Source: Adiantum capillus-veneris
Lineage: Eukaryota; Streptophyta; Polypodiopsida; Polypodiales; Pteridaceae
Length of the DNA stretch: 64,000 bases
NCBI GenBank assembly: GCA_014529385.2
Contig: CM043949.1
Location: 110,697,977 to 110,761,976 of the forward strand
Direction of reading: 5' to 3'
In this document: in pieces, positions 9,889 to 20,731 of the stretch
Numbering within the stretch: the stretch's first letter is position 1
Layout: each line of letters opens with the position of its first letter
The notes under the pieces: model-generated
Told to the model about the DNA's origin: nothing
What the model saw: only the letters and a program-made list of their open reading frames with translations
Database searches by the model: none
Made by a program: the position numbers and the translations under genes

Positions 9889-12551
9889 TGATAGCCGTTT
9901 TTCGGCTCTCTGTGATTGCCATAGTGAGTTATCCCCCCCTATCAAATCACTCAAACATTGTGGTTACCCTCACCCTTTCACTGTATATAGGTGCGTGTGA
10001 GTTAGGGGACTTTTCCCATATCTCCTTATTGAAATAAAAAACCCTCAATTAGCTAGGCATTGGGCTAGTTGAGCCAAAAAAATAAAAAATATAAGTACAT
10101 TATGGCCCATGCGTATGTAAATATTTCTTTGTATATAGGGCCTAAATAAAAGATTTTTTCATAATTATTTTGGTATTTATTTAAATATTTCTACCTAGGT
10201 GTGTGTTATTTATGCTCTGTACATTGCCTCACCATTACCACAATTTTTCTTACCATTTTTCATACTCTTTATTCCATATAGAAATATTTTCATGTAAGCT
10301 TCTCTTATATTTGGTGTAACTCACCCCAACAAAAATCCAAAAAAACTAGTTTTATTTATGTGTATATTTTTTCACTATTGTGATTTTTCCCTTCCTACAT
10401 CTATTTTGTTTTTTTTCTAAAAAATTAGAACACCAAAAATATTTATCTTTTTATGGTAGCCTCATAATGAGAGAGATTTCTTTTGACCCCTTTATATTTT
10501 TTCCACTTATATTATTTATATTTGACATGTACATATTTTTTAGACCCCTCAATATTTGATTTTCTTAGTTGTACTATTCACTTATATCATGATCTCAACA
10601 ATATCTTCAATTATAGACCTACCAAATAAGGTCAAGGGTAGGTGGCATGCATACATGCACTATGGGGGGCTCACTCTTGGAGGTATTCAAAAGAATCATC
10701 CAAAGAAGGACCCCACAAGGACCTTGTGCAGTGGAAAAAAACGGTCGGTTTTGTTGAATTTTTAAAGTTCACTTGCTCTCCGAATTTGAAAAGGTGATAC
10801 AAACAAAAGTTGTAGCTCGTGGGCTGAACTTTTGCCTCAAAGTTTTTCATATTTTTTTGAGCTACGAGCTGTGAGCTATGATTTTATTAGTGGACCCCAG
10901 TTTTCCCATGCTATGCAGCCACACTCTCTCTTCCACTTTATCATTTTCCTCTTTCACACACACTTCTTCACTCATCATCCCCACCTCTCTCACCACTCCT
11001 CTCTGCACCCTACTCACCTTCTCCTCAACCTTGAAGAATAAGAGAAACCATGGTGAACTCATACCTCCCACACACAATTCCATTCCAAAATTGACCACCT
11101 AGTCTCATTTTTCCTCCTCCAAATTACCCATATCTATCAAAAAAACCACAAAATTCAGCCTCTTCTCTTAAAAGACAGCATCATGGTGGTTGATTACTCA
11201 GCTTCAATTACCTTGTCTCTCAAGGAAGGTCAAGAGTGGAGAAAAATGTATCGTCAAAGCTAGTGGACCGTCAACAAGCGTCAAAATTGACCCTACTCAA
11301 GACACTTGGAGCATCAACCTTGTAAGAAATCCACCTTTTCTTACCTCTTAAGAGTTTTTCTTCCTTATTTGTATCCTACATGGATACTCCCATTGTAAAT
11401 ATCCAATTCCATTTGTAAATTAATACTAACTCTACTAACACTAACCCACTATGAAAAGTCCTATCACCTCCATTTCTCTCCTCTCTCTTTCCCCACCAAC
11501 TTCTTGATAATTCCAAGCAAAAGAAATTAGATAAATTGCTGAAAATCTAACCCAACCATGGTTAGAGGAGTAACCCTAGCCTTCAAAATTGCTATAAAAG
11601 GAGGGTGTGGCTAGCACAAAAGGGGGGAGCCATAAGCAAGAGCACTATGCTATAGCTTGAGAAGCCAAGCTCAACCTCTCTAGAAGGATCTCTTGAGTGG
11701 AAGCTCATTGTCTTATGCATGTGCATGTTTTGTAATAGGGGATTAGCAAGGGAACTCTATGCCATTGTAAGAGAGAGAGTGATCATTCAATTGAGAGTAG
11801 GAAATCTATCATTTCTCCTACTAGTGTAAGCCCAACATTTGCTGAATCAAGGAGGGTGGATTTGGACTAAGCTTGGATACTTTGTCTCCCTTCCAACGTG
11901 AAGTAATGGACAACAATGATGCGTAGGTGTCTTGGTGTTTTTTGTTAAGTTCTTGATAGCTTGTCTCTGGTGTTGTCATCACTCTAGCCATAAATCCCAC
12001 ATACTGTAAGAAGGCGACAGGGTGGAGAGGACTCCCCTGGCCTTAAGACAGTGATTGGGGTGGCTTTTCTTGTGATGTGTTGTGGTGAAATTTACGCAAG
12101 CTATGTTGAACAAATACTAATCTTGCTTTGATTTGTCATGACAGATTTGTAAGAAGGTATTAATGCAACAAGCACCCCCTCCCCCTTTCTCTCTCTTTCT
12201 TAAATATATAGTTGTGTTTGCTTGATCATTGCCGATACGTTTCAAAGCAGCCCGAGCACTATCTCTCTCCCTCTCTCTCTTTCTCTCTCGTGTTTTAGTG
12301 TGTGAGAGTGTTCCATTGGTGTTAGGGTTAGTGTAAATTCCTTGCTTGTTTGTGGGTTGCTCTAATGATTCTCCTCTTTTGCGTCCTAGTTCGCTCTTAA
12401 ACTAGGTGGTGCCCCTTGTGTAGTTGGAATTTGGATGTGGGTTTGTTGTTTTGGTTTGTGTTGTGTTGTGCCCCAGCCCCATTGAGCAGCACGGGAGCCT
12501 TGAAGGGTGTCTAGAGGTTGCTCTTCTTGTTGCCCGCCCCGGACCGCCTCA
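9889..12551. mobile_element. 2663-bp TG...CA insertion, probable solo LTR
   Basis: Splits the copia 1 3' LTR and is flanked by a 4-bp duplication CTAT. It begins TGATAGCC and ends CCGCCTCA, the TG...CA termini of LTRs. It has no long ORF and no internal primer site; a TATA box at 11593-11600 precedes a transcribed-looking region. These fit a solo LTR left by recombination between the two LTRs of a large element, oriented plus. A non-autonomous TRIM/LARD-type element is the alternative, but I see no similarity between its two ends. Confidence 0.55.
11593..11600 (+). promoter_or_regulatory. TATA box inside the probable solo LTR
   Basis: TATAAAAG in GCTATAAAAGGAGGGTGTGG, followed by a purine-rich start region near 11620-11650. 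Confidence 0.5.
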
Positions 12552-12656
12552 CTATCTTCCCATTGCACAGTAAGTAACACACTCTCTATTGTGTGCCTTG
12601 AGCTTCCTTCGTCTTCTCCAAGCCGTGTGCATTTCTCTACAACCCTAATTCCAACA
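12552..12656 (+). repeat. 3' LTR of copia 1, right piece
   Basis: Begins with the duplicated CTAT and continues TTCCCATTGCACAGTAAG...CTAATTCCAACA. Together with 9764-9888 it gives a whole LTR. GACTT follows at 12657-12661. Confidence 0.85.
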
Positions 12657-12661
12657 GACTT

Positions 12662-13554
12662 GTCGTACAATTTTCAATAAGTTTGGATAATTTTTTCCCA
12701 AATTTATACTCAAAATTCAAAAAGTCAGTGCAAACTTTAGTTTTCACCCAGTTTTTTGCTAGTCTGGTGATCCAAATCTCTTGGGCCTTTACAAAAGTTG
12801 TTTGTACACATGCAATGAGTCAATGGTATGAACCTTGATCAATTTGGAGCAGAAAGTTAATAATCGCGATTATTAACTTCAGGCTTGAAGTGAACACTTT
12901 TTTGCAATTTTTTTCAAAGACAATCTTTATATGAGTTATTTTAAGCCTATGAATCAAGTCAAAACTTAATTTGGCCTAAAATGTCAAGAAAAAGTAAATA
13001 ATCTGAGTTTTGGCCAACTCTTGAAATTTTCACCTCGAAGTGTCTTTGAGCGTACCAACTGGTTCATACAACTCTTAAGCTTACTCTCCAGTCGGATTGA
13101 GTGGTTTCGAGTCTTTTCGAGCTATTTCTAGCCGTAGACCTGAAATTCTGCAACTTCCAGTAACAAATCACACTTGACTCTTTCAGAGAGAGCAATGTTC
13201 TGAAATCCACCTCGGATCCTACTTACCCTACTCCTAGATTTTCATGCAATGGGGTTGTGGAAAGTGTCCACAAACACTCGTTTTCTTGTTTTTTATGGTT
13301 TTTTAGAGCCTTGATCTTAAGACTTGTTTCGCCTTTCAATCATTCTCTAAATCCTAATCTAAATCTACAATCCTACAATCTTAAAGGCACTCAGCAAGTA
13401 CAATTACTTCCAAGCTACCTCTACACATCAAAAGACGACAAACTTAAGCTATGCGGTTTCTAAAAGAAAGTTTTGAACTCTAAGCGAACCTAGGGGAAGT
13501 TAAATGATAACTTCACAAGAGGCTCATGTTTTTCCCTAGTTTAGGTCTCTTCGA
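12662..13554 (-). other. Leader of element A
   Basis: Non-coding stretch between the copia 1 insertion point and the element A primer site. Its main landmark is the perfect palindrome at 12854-12879. Otherwise I see no gene. Confidence 0.5.
12854..12879. repeat. 26-bp perfect palindrome centred on CG|CG
   Basis: Half-site AAGTTAATAATCG is followed directly by its exact reverse complement. A one-mismatch half-site (CGCAATTATTAAC) lies in the same element's LTR near 13910-13923. Confidence 0.9.
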
Positions 13555-13572
13555 TCCCCGGCAGTGGCATCA
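13555..13572 (-). promoter_or_regulatory. Degenerate tRNA-Asp primer-binding site (element A)
   Basis: Minus-strand reading TGATGCCACTGCCGGGGA differs at three positions from the element B site. It lies two bases from the LTR edge, the correct place. Confidence 0.6.
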
Positions 13573-13574
13573 AA

Positions 13575-14494
13575 TGTGGGATGCATGTCTAATCTCACCA
13601 TCCTATCTTATTGCAGTATTAGCGAGAACCACGATTGAATTGTCAATCCATGGGATAGAGCTGACTCGACTAGTGCATATAGGCTACAAGGGGGTGTCAA
13701 TCTCTCAGAAAACAACTAACAACTCGCATCTAACTCAAGCTACACTCAATGACTGAAATCACCAAAAGCCAATCGCTCATCGGCAGACAAATCACATCCG
13801 TTACAGCATCAAATGACATCCAAACGTAACGAAACTTCTAGGACATGTTTATAAGACCTAAGCACACATGCTTATGGTCTCAAACCCCACTTTAGGTCAA
13901 GTTCCAAAATCGCAATTATTAACAGCAGTGGCTTTTTGACCTAGTCATTTTCGGCCCAGAATGCATCTAAATGCTTAGCAATGATGCCCTAATACCCCGC
14001 CTATGCTTAGTTTTCAATTTAAAAGTGTAAATTCCTAGTTATGATGAAATTAGGACGTGGGTCAGCGACGCCAAAAGCTACGAAATACTATGAACTGCTT
14101 GCGTCAATGCGTAGAGCTCTTACCTGCGGTTGCAATGCAACAAACACGACTGCAATGTGACAATCGAGGAGGGAGTAGGAAGCATGAGAAGGAGAGGAGT
14201 GAGCGCCGTTAACTCACGCTGTGTATTTCTTATCCAAAAACTTATAAAAAAATTACAAAAATAGGCTTTTGTACCTTAGCCAAGGTTTTTGGGTGGTTAA
14301 AACTAAAATCTGGAATTCTACCAAAGCTGGGAAATGACCGGCTGATACAATCTAGAAGCTTGTAGCCCCGGCTCATTAATTACAGAGTTTATCCGAGAAA
14401 ATAGGAGTTACAATATTCCCAATTTTTATCAAAATAATAAATGTTTTACAAAGAGAACTCTGAAAAAAGTATCCGTGTTAGCTTGTTGCTAACA
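13575..14494 (-). repeat. 5' LTR of element A (about 920 bp)
   Basis: On the plus strand it begins TGTGGGATGC beside the primer site and ends GCTAACA. The outer edge forms a hairpin (GTTAGC-TTGTT-GCTAAC), matching the position of the hairpin in LTR B although the sequences differ. The outer boundary is inferred from this and from the similar length. Confidence 0.5.
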
Positions 14495-14593
14495 ATTAAT
14501 GTCCTCTTGTGCTACCGAAGCACCGACATCAGTAGTTTGGAAGCCTCACAAGGAGCTTTGGATCAACTCCCATGTAGCAAAAAAATATAATAT

Positions 14594-14850
14594 AACTAGA
14601 TGTTTACTAGCTTAAACTAGCAATGTGCAAACTAGCAAATGTGAGAATTCACTAGATATTAAAGTAGCAAGTCTCTCACCATATGGTAAGTGACTTACCA
14701 TATACCAAAATATACATTTCCCACATGGCAAGTGTATGGTAAGTCAGTGACCACATAGTGAGAAATTGCTAGTTAGATCCCAACTAGCAAATTCTCGCAA
14801 TTGCTAGTTTGCACTCCTAGTTTAATCTAGCTAATTGGACGTCTTATTTG
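14594..14850. repeat. Foldback MITE-like element rich in TTTGCTAG/CTAGCAAA
   Basis: The left part (TTAAACTAGCAATGTGCAAACTAGCAA, then TCTCACCATATGG) pairs with the right part (CACATAGTGAGA, then AATTGCTAGTTTGCACTCCTAGTTTAA), giving an imperfect hairpin of about 255 bp. No ORF. The target site was not resolved. Confidence 0.6.
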
Positions 14851-14939
14851 CTACATAGAAAATGGTAAAAATATACAATCTAGTAATGAATTTAAAAATA
14901 TCAAGTTGGTTTATTATGTTTAGAACTTAAAATTAACTT

Positions 14940-14958
14940 GAGAGAGAGAGAGAGAGAG
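14940..14958. repeat. Short (GA)n microsatellite
   Basis: Nine AG units in an AT-rich non-coding stretch. Nothing else is seen between 14850 and 15400. Confidence 0.85.
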
Positions 14959-15399
14959 GGAGAGAGTGCTCAAAATTAAGACTCTTTTTGAAAAGAAAAC
15001 AAGCTCAATGAATCAAATTTGTACTATCTCCAAAAAGTGCACGAATAGCGTTCCTAATCAAATCTAATGTTGACATCATTTAAAGATAAACACCGAATGT
15101 TATTGGCATTTATAGACACTATGCCTTCTTTAAATAGCCAAGTGACCATATCACCACACATAATTGTAGTGTTAATTTGACTTGATTTTCAAAACAAAAA
15201 ACCCAGCATCTTGCGCATGGTCATATAAGTGGTTTTCAAGAGATGATAAGTCTCTTTCACCGACTTTGCTCCCGGCCAACCACTTCATTATGATCGTCCC
15301 TTGATCAATTTTAGACAATGATTGTGTTTGAAATAAAGTAAGGGATTAATTTAAAAAAACAAAAGAAAATATTTTAACATGATTTGACAGATGTAGAGA

Positions 15400-18100
15400 A
15401 CGTTTATAAAGTACACAACACAAACCTGCTCTTTTGATGGAGAAGATAATTCGTTTGTATCAACAACACTCACATCCTAAATAAGAAGCCAAACTTTACT
15501 ACACGAATAGAGCTCAAAGTAAGAACTCATCAATGAAGGTATTAAAAAAAAGATGATCACCTTGGGCCTCTTCTTCTTTGAAATGTCACTCTTATCTTCT
15601 AATAATTGTGACAATTTTGCGCTAGGCTATAAGCAAAAAAATAAACTCCTCAAATGAACTCATTATAATTTGGTTAAGATTATGTTTTTAAAGCATTTAA
15701 AATTCTCAAACTATAACATTTCTCTTGCGTGCATTCTTCCTTTGATCCTCTTCTAATGGTAATGTGTGCATGTCCACCTCCTAGAAAATAGCAAAGAAGG
15801 CCACAAAAAAATTTAAAGGCTTTTAAAATGCAATAATAAAGGAAATCATATTTAGCATTTTATAAGAAATAGCTAAATTTGTTGGATGGAATGGTCACTT
15901 GTAGAAATATTTGATGACTTTTCGAGTAAATAGTCATGAATAAAAGTTTCACACTCCTAATTGGAGTAACACAAGTGTTATATTCTATAAGCACAAGTAT
16001 TAATCATAGTCCATACTTAAAACATAGATTACAACTACTGTATACAAAACACATCTCATAAATATCATGTTCTCCACTTACATTTTCCCAAGGTATGTCA
16101 GGAATGTACACATTATCTTGATCCTACAAATGCATCAAAGTTAGCACAACATGCCATTTAAAAATTTCAAGTTATTATATGCTTTGTGAACATATATGTT
16201 ACCTGCAAAACTCTTGGTTGTTCATTTCCATCTCCTAAGTTTTCCTCTTCCAAATCTCTCTCATGCTTTAAATGTTTAAAATAAAAAAAAATTAAGTTCA
16301 AACATGTGTCATATAAATTAAAAAACATAATCTTACTCACAAGCTTTGAAAGAGATCCATGTTGATTGATCTCATCCAATTATTCATGATTTTCAATTGT
16401 CTCAATCACCTTTATATCTTCATCTACAACCTAAAAGCATTGAGATATTAGCCTAGCATATTTGAGACAATAAACATATACATTTTCAATGAAGTTAGCT
16501 TACCAAAGTAGCAGTAAATGATGTCGATCTACTAGATTTTCTCTTTTTCCACTTTCGTTTTGCTGCAAGAGACTTGACACAATAGTTATAGATACCTCCT
16601 CCCAAAAGGGCTCTCCATGTACAACTATTGGCTTGATGTTTCCTATGTTTTCCTTGATAATGTTCTCTATTCTTTTCTTCTCTGCTGCATTGTTTTGCAG
16701 ATCCTTTGCAGGTTCTACATTCTTAAACCACTCCCCCCACAAGGCTATGGTTTGCATTCCATACTCTCACTTGGTCATCACAATGTCTTCGTAAAAACTT
16801 TTTTTCATAAAGCTTACTTTTATCTCGATGAGCTAAAGGTGGAGCACGGAACAATTGAGCGTACATCATAATTTACGCTCCTCATTGCTAAGCTCATGAG
16901 ACACATTGCTCTGAGTCTTTGTTTTGGAGGCCCGCCACAAATCTAATATCTTCAAAGCATCATCTCGAGGCTTTGAGAGAAAACTATCCAACAATGATTG
17001 TGGACAATCCATTATGTACCTGTCCACAAGAAAAATAAAGTATACTCAAGTAAATAAATGATACTTACAAGCTTTAATATTATTAGTTTAAAGTTTCACT
17101 TACAAATTTAAGTCTTCATATAGATTGCCACATGTTATGTATAAATCTGATGTGTTGTCCATGCTCATTGATCTTCTTTCATTTCAAGACAAGCCAATGT
17201 TGAGCTAGATAAACACAATCATTCCAGCTTTTCCATGTGTTCCCTTCTACACGAACTATCCATATGTTTGAGTTTTACATATCACTCTTCAAAAATGCAA
17301 ACCTTGCTTCCTTTTTTGTAGTATCTATTTCTCGCACTACGGCATATTGTAAGTATTGCCTCTCTCCATCCTTCACAAGTATTCTCACTATGTCATGAAG
17401 TTCCAACCACAAAGGAGGATTTCCATAGCAACCCTCCTCAATAAGTTTCTCTCTTGGTTTTAAATCCTTTACCTCATAAGTAATCAACTTTTGACTTCTA
17501 GGTATTTGTAAAGGAACAAACTTGTGGAGTAAAGAGTGAATGGGTTTGATAGAATCCCAATTTGAAGGAAGAGGATTATTCTCAAGTACACTCATTTATG
17601 TAATCTTATCAATGAATAAAGTCTCTAATTTCTCATCACCCACAATGCATTTCTTATAATACTATCCACCAAAAAACAACATGTGCTCATTTCTATGTTG
17701 CATTGAAAACATTGTAGTTATTCTTGCCTTGTAGTGCCCTCTATCGTTGCTAAGGTTTTCATCCTGTCCACCTTCACAACCACATGGTCCCCAATACCAT
17801 AGATCTCTCCTCTGAAAAGCACCTTCTTATACACTATAACTTCATTTATACAAAACGACTGAGACTCAATCTGCCAAAATGACCAAGATATGTAGCTTCA
17901 TGTATGCTTGGCTCCCTGAATGTACGTCTCTTCTTTGATATTGCAATCCCTTTTGTTAAGAGATTATCAATACAAGCCATGATCTCCATACTTTAAGAAT
18001 TTATCCCAGATGGATCTAGCCTTGTCAATTGAAGAAACAACTAGTAATCTATCTCTGTGCCAAGGAAAACAACTGTTGCAATATCTTCATGGTTCACTTC
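15400..18100 (-). pseudogene. Decayed many-exon gene, probably the C-terminal half of a DNA-transposon protein
   Basis: The minus strand shows a series of short open segments bounded by AG and GT signals, for example 15480-15427 (DVSVVDTNELSSPSKEQ), 15785-15712, 16124-16083 (DNVYIPDIPWEN) and 16265-16202 (ERDLEEENLGDGNEQPRVLQ), all polar and acidic. The longest ORF is 17275-17595 (106 codons; FVPLQIPRSQKLITYEVKDL and ILVKDGERQYLQYAVVREID). Above it, 17860-17700 reads VLFRGEIYGIGDHVVVKVD, resembling the small beta-barrel region near the C-terminus of tnp2/CACTA-type proteins. Stops and frame changes (near 16380, 16870, 17275) show decay. The N-terminal half is not present; PPR-type repeats follow. 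Family assignment is tentative. Confidence 0.4.
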
Positions 18101-18410
18101 ACAAGATAGATGTAATGAGCCATGGAGTTCTTGAATGAAACACTTATTGAGTAGTAGCCGGGGGTGGCCGTTGAGCGAGCCCATGAGAGCGAGCAACTAT
18201 TACCATCAAGAATCTAAGTGCAATATGAGCGAGCGGCATGCAAAAAAAATCCTAGTTGGAGGGAGATGGCAAGTTTGGTGAGAAACCTATATATTGCTCA
18301 TGAGTTAAATAGAGTAAGACATTCTACATGTCTATAAAAGCTAGAGAGCCATAAAACACTGTAAGAGAGTCAACCAACTCCCAAGTCCATTATATAACAT
18401 TTTCATAGAG
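18101..18410. other. Non-coding spacer
   Basis: I see no gene here; it separates the decayed gene from the PPR-fragment repeats. Confidence 0.5.
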
Positions 18411-20262
18411 CGTATTTGGCATACATGTCAACCAAGGCAATGCCAAGCACTAAATCGTTTGTCAATAGCCCTTGACTAACAATATCATCTGAATTATTTC
18501 GCCCATATTAGTTGAGCAAGGCAATGCCAAGCATGACATCGTTTTTCAGTAATGCATGACTAACTATATCATTGGAATTCTTTCACCCATAATAGCCTCT
18601 TGCATAATGCCACATGTCCTTCAAATGCAAGCATAGGTGACTGCATTTGGAGAGATGTCCTCGCAGTGCATATGCTAAAAACAACCCTAAGCTTTTTGGC
18701 CTTTCCCGTGTTGGGCATATGTTGTAGTCAGTGCACTCCATAAGACGACATACTTGACAAGCAACTCCTCGACCACCTTTTGTGCTTGCAGAGGTAGAGC
18801 ACATTTGGCATACACGTCGACCAAGGCAATTCCAAGAAAGACATCGTTTTTCAATAGCCCTTGACTAACAATATCATCTGAACTATTTTGCCCATATTAG
18901 TGTCTTGCGTAATGGCATAGCGGCCATGAAGATGCAAGATTAGGTGATCGCATTTGGAGAGGCGTCCTTGCATTGCATATGCTCAAAACAGCCCTAAGCT
19001 TCCTCGCCTTTTTCGCTTATGTTGGGCATATCCGTAGTCAATGCACTCGATGAGACGACATCCCAGACAAGATCAGCCCCAAATCAGCCTAAAGAATTAG
19101 CGTTTTTAGCCCAAAAAACAGCCCCAGATCAGCCCCAAATCCGCCACCAAATCAGCCTAAAAAATTAGCGTTTTTAGACCAAGAAAACAGCCCCAAATCA
19201 GTCCCAAATCAGCTACCAAATCAACCTAAAAAATTAGCGTTTTTAGCCCAAAAAAACAGCCCCAGATCAGCCCCAAATCCGCCATCAAAACAGCCCAAAA
19301 TTACAGCAATTTTTAGCTCCCTGTTTTGGACTTTCCCGTGTTGGGCATGTCTCGCAATTAGTGCACTATATGAGATGACATACCTGACAAGCAACTCCTC
19401 GACCACCTTTGGTGCTTGCTGAGGTGGAGCACGTTTCGCTTACATGTTGACCAAGGCAATGCCAAGCACGACATCTTTTTCCAGAAATGTTTGCCTAACA
19501 ATATGATCGAAATTCTTTCACCCATATTAGCCTCTTGCATAATGCCACATGTCTTGAAGATGCAAGCGTAGACGATCGCATTTGGAGAGACGTCCTTGCA
19601 TTGCATATGCTGAAAACAGTCCTAAGCTTCCTCGCCTTTCCCTCTCGTGTTGGGCATATCCCGCAGTCAATGCACTCCATGAGACGACATCCAGACAAGA
19701 TCAGTCCCTAATCAACCACCAAATCAGCCCTAAAACTTAGCGTTTTTAGCCTCTAAATGATCCATCAAATCAGCCCAGAAAATCAACGTTTTTAGCTCCT
19801 ATTCTTGGCCTTTCTTGTGTTGAGAATATCACGCAATCAGTGCATTCCATGAGAAGTCCTCGCATTGCATATGCTAAAAACAGCCCTAAAGCTTTTTGGC
19901 CTTTTTCGTGTTGGGCATATCCCGCTATCAGTGCACTCCATGAGACGACATCCCTGACAAGCAACTCCTCGACCACCTTTTGTGCTTGCTGAGATAGAGC
20001 ACATTTGGCATACACGTCGACCAAGGCAATTCCAAGAAAGACATCGTTTTTCAATAGCCTTTGACTAACAATATCATCTGAACTATTTTGCCCATATTAG
20101 TGTCTTGCGTAATGGCATATGCCGTGAAGATGCAAGATTAGGTGATCGCATTTGGAGAGGCGTCCTTGCATTGCATATGCTCAAAACAGCCCTAAGCTTC
20201 CTCGCCTTTTTCGCTTATGTTGGGCATATCCGTAGTCAATGCACTCCATGAGACGACATCCC
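18411..20262 (-). pseudogene. Tandemly amplified PPR-gene fragments
   Basis: At least four degenerate minus-strand copies of one PPR segment. The best (20054-19770) reads KNDVFLGIALVDVYAKC, then VVEELLVRDVVSWSALIAGY and AQHEKGQKALGLF, the classic 35-residue PPR helices of plant organelle RNA-binding proteins. The others (18804-18583, 19406-19221, 19606-19358) carry the same segment with stops and shifts. Blocks 18760-19110 and 19955-20320 are nearly identical, so part of the array is a recent duplication. All copies stop at the same place and run into a minisatellite, so a captured fragment was amplified rather than whole genes. None can encode a working PPR protein. Confidence 0.75.
19069..19300. 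repeat. Minisatellite, unit about 60 bp
   Basis: Repeated AGCCCCAAATCAGCC and AATTAGCGTTTTTAGCC motifs, three or more imperfect units. The same repeat recurs at 19695-19800 and 20265-20510, always next to a PPR-fragment copy. Confidence 0.8.
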
Positions 20263-20264
20263 AG

Positions 20265-20510
20265 ACAAGATCAGCCCCAAATCAGCCTAAAGAATTAGCG
20301 TTTTTAGCCCAAAAAACAGCCCCAAATCCGCCACCAAATCAGCCTAAAGAATTAGCGTTTTTAGCCCCAAAAAACAGCACCAGATCAGCCCCAAATCCGC
20401 CACCAAATCAGCCTACAAAATTAGCGATTTTAGCCCAAAAAAACAGCCCCAGATTAGCCTCAAATCAGCCTAAAGAATTAGTGTTTTTATCCCAAAAAAA
20501 CAGCCCCATC
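20265..20510. repeat. Minisatellite, second array
   Basis: Four or more imperfect units of AGCCCCAAATC...AATTAGCGTTTTTAGCC. It follows the recently duplicated PPR block. Confidence 0.8.
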
Positions 20511-20594
20511 AAACACACGAGTACCATATTCGACTGTTCTTAAACAACCATCAAACACACGAGTACCATATTCGACCGTTCTTATACAACCATA
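20511..20594. repeat. 42-bp direct repeat, two copies
   Basis: CATCAAACACACGAGTACCA...TTCTTA(A/T)ACAAC occurs twice in a row with two differences. It lies about 140 bp beyond the stop codon of the methyltransferase-like gene and could mark an element edge. Confidence 0.7.
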
Positions 20595-20731
20595 AAAGAA
20601 AGGTAGTTTTGAAGAAATCTACAACACTGCCAGTGAGTCTAAGTTTGAGCACAATCATCTAAGAGAATAGCAAAAAGAAAATGTGAAGCTTGGCTGGATC
20701 CAATCTTCAACTACATTGCGACCCTTTAAAA

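Larger units (their letters stand above)
6435..12656 (+). mobile_element. Copia 1: internally deleted Ty1/copia element with nested insertion
   Basis: Ends are TGTTACC and TTCCAACA, flanked by GACTT on both sides. It is the close relative of copia 2 (49268-54425): LTRs of the same length, the same leader and the same polyprotein. About 1.67 kb is deleted between integrase and the end of RNase H, removing reverse transcriptase. A 2663-bp element splits its 3' LTR. Without that insertion it would be about 3.6 kb. It could be mobilised only in trans. Confidence 0.85.
4967..14494 (-). mobile_element. Ty3-type (Athila/Tat-like) element A, 5' part only
   Basis: In minus-strand order: 5' LTR 13575-14494, tRNA-Asp-like primer site 13555-13572, leader 12662-13554, the copia 1 insertion (6435-12656), the rest of the leader, and gag down to 4967, where element B begins. 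No protease, reverse transcriptase or integrase of this element remains in view. The pieces join correctly once copia 1 is removed, since GACTT flanks both sides of it. Confidence 0.6.

Noticed and set aside
19069-20510. CRISPR-like array
   Set aside because: Units are imperfect, have no unique spacers and lie in intron-bearing eukaryotic DNA; it is a minisatellite.
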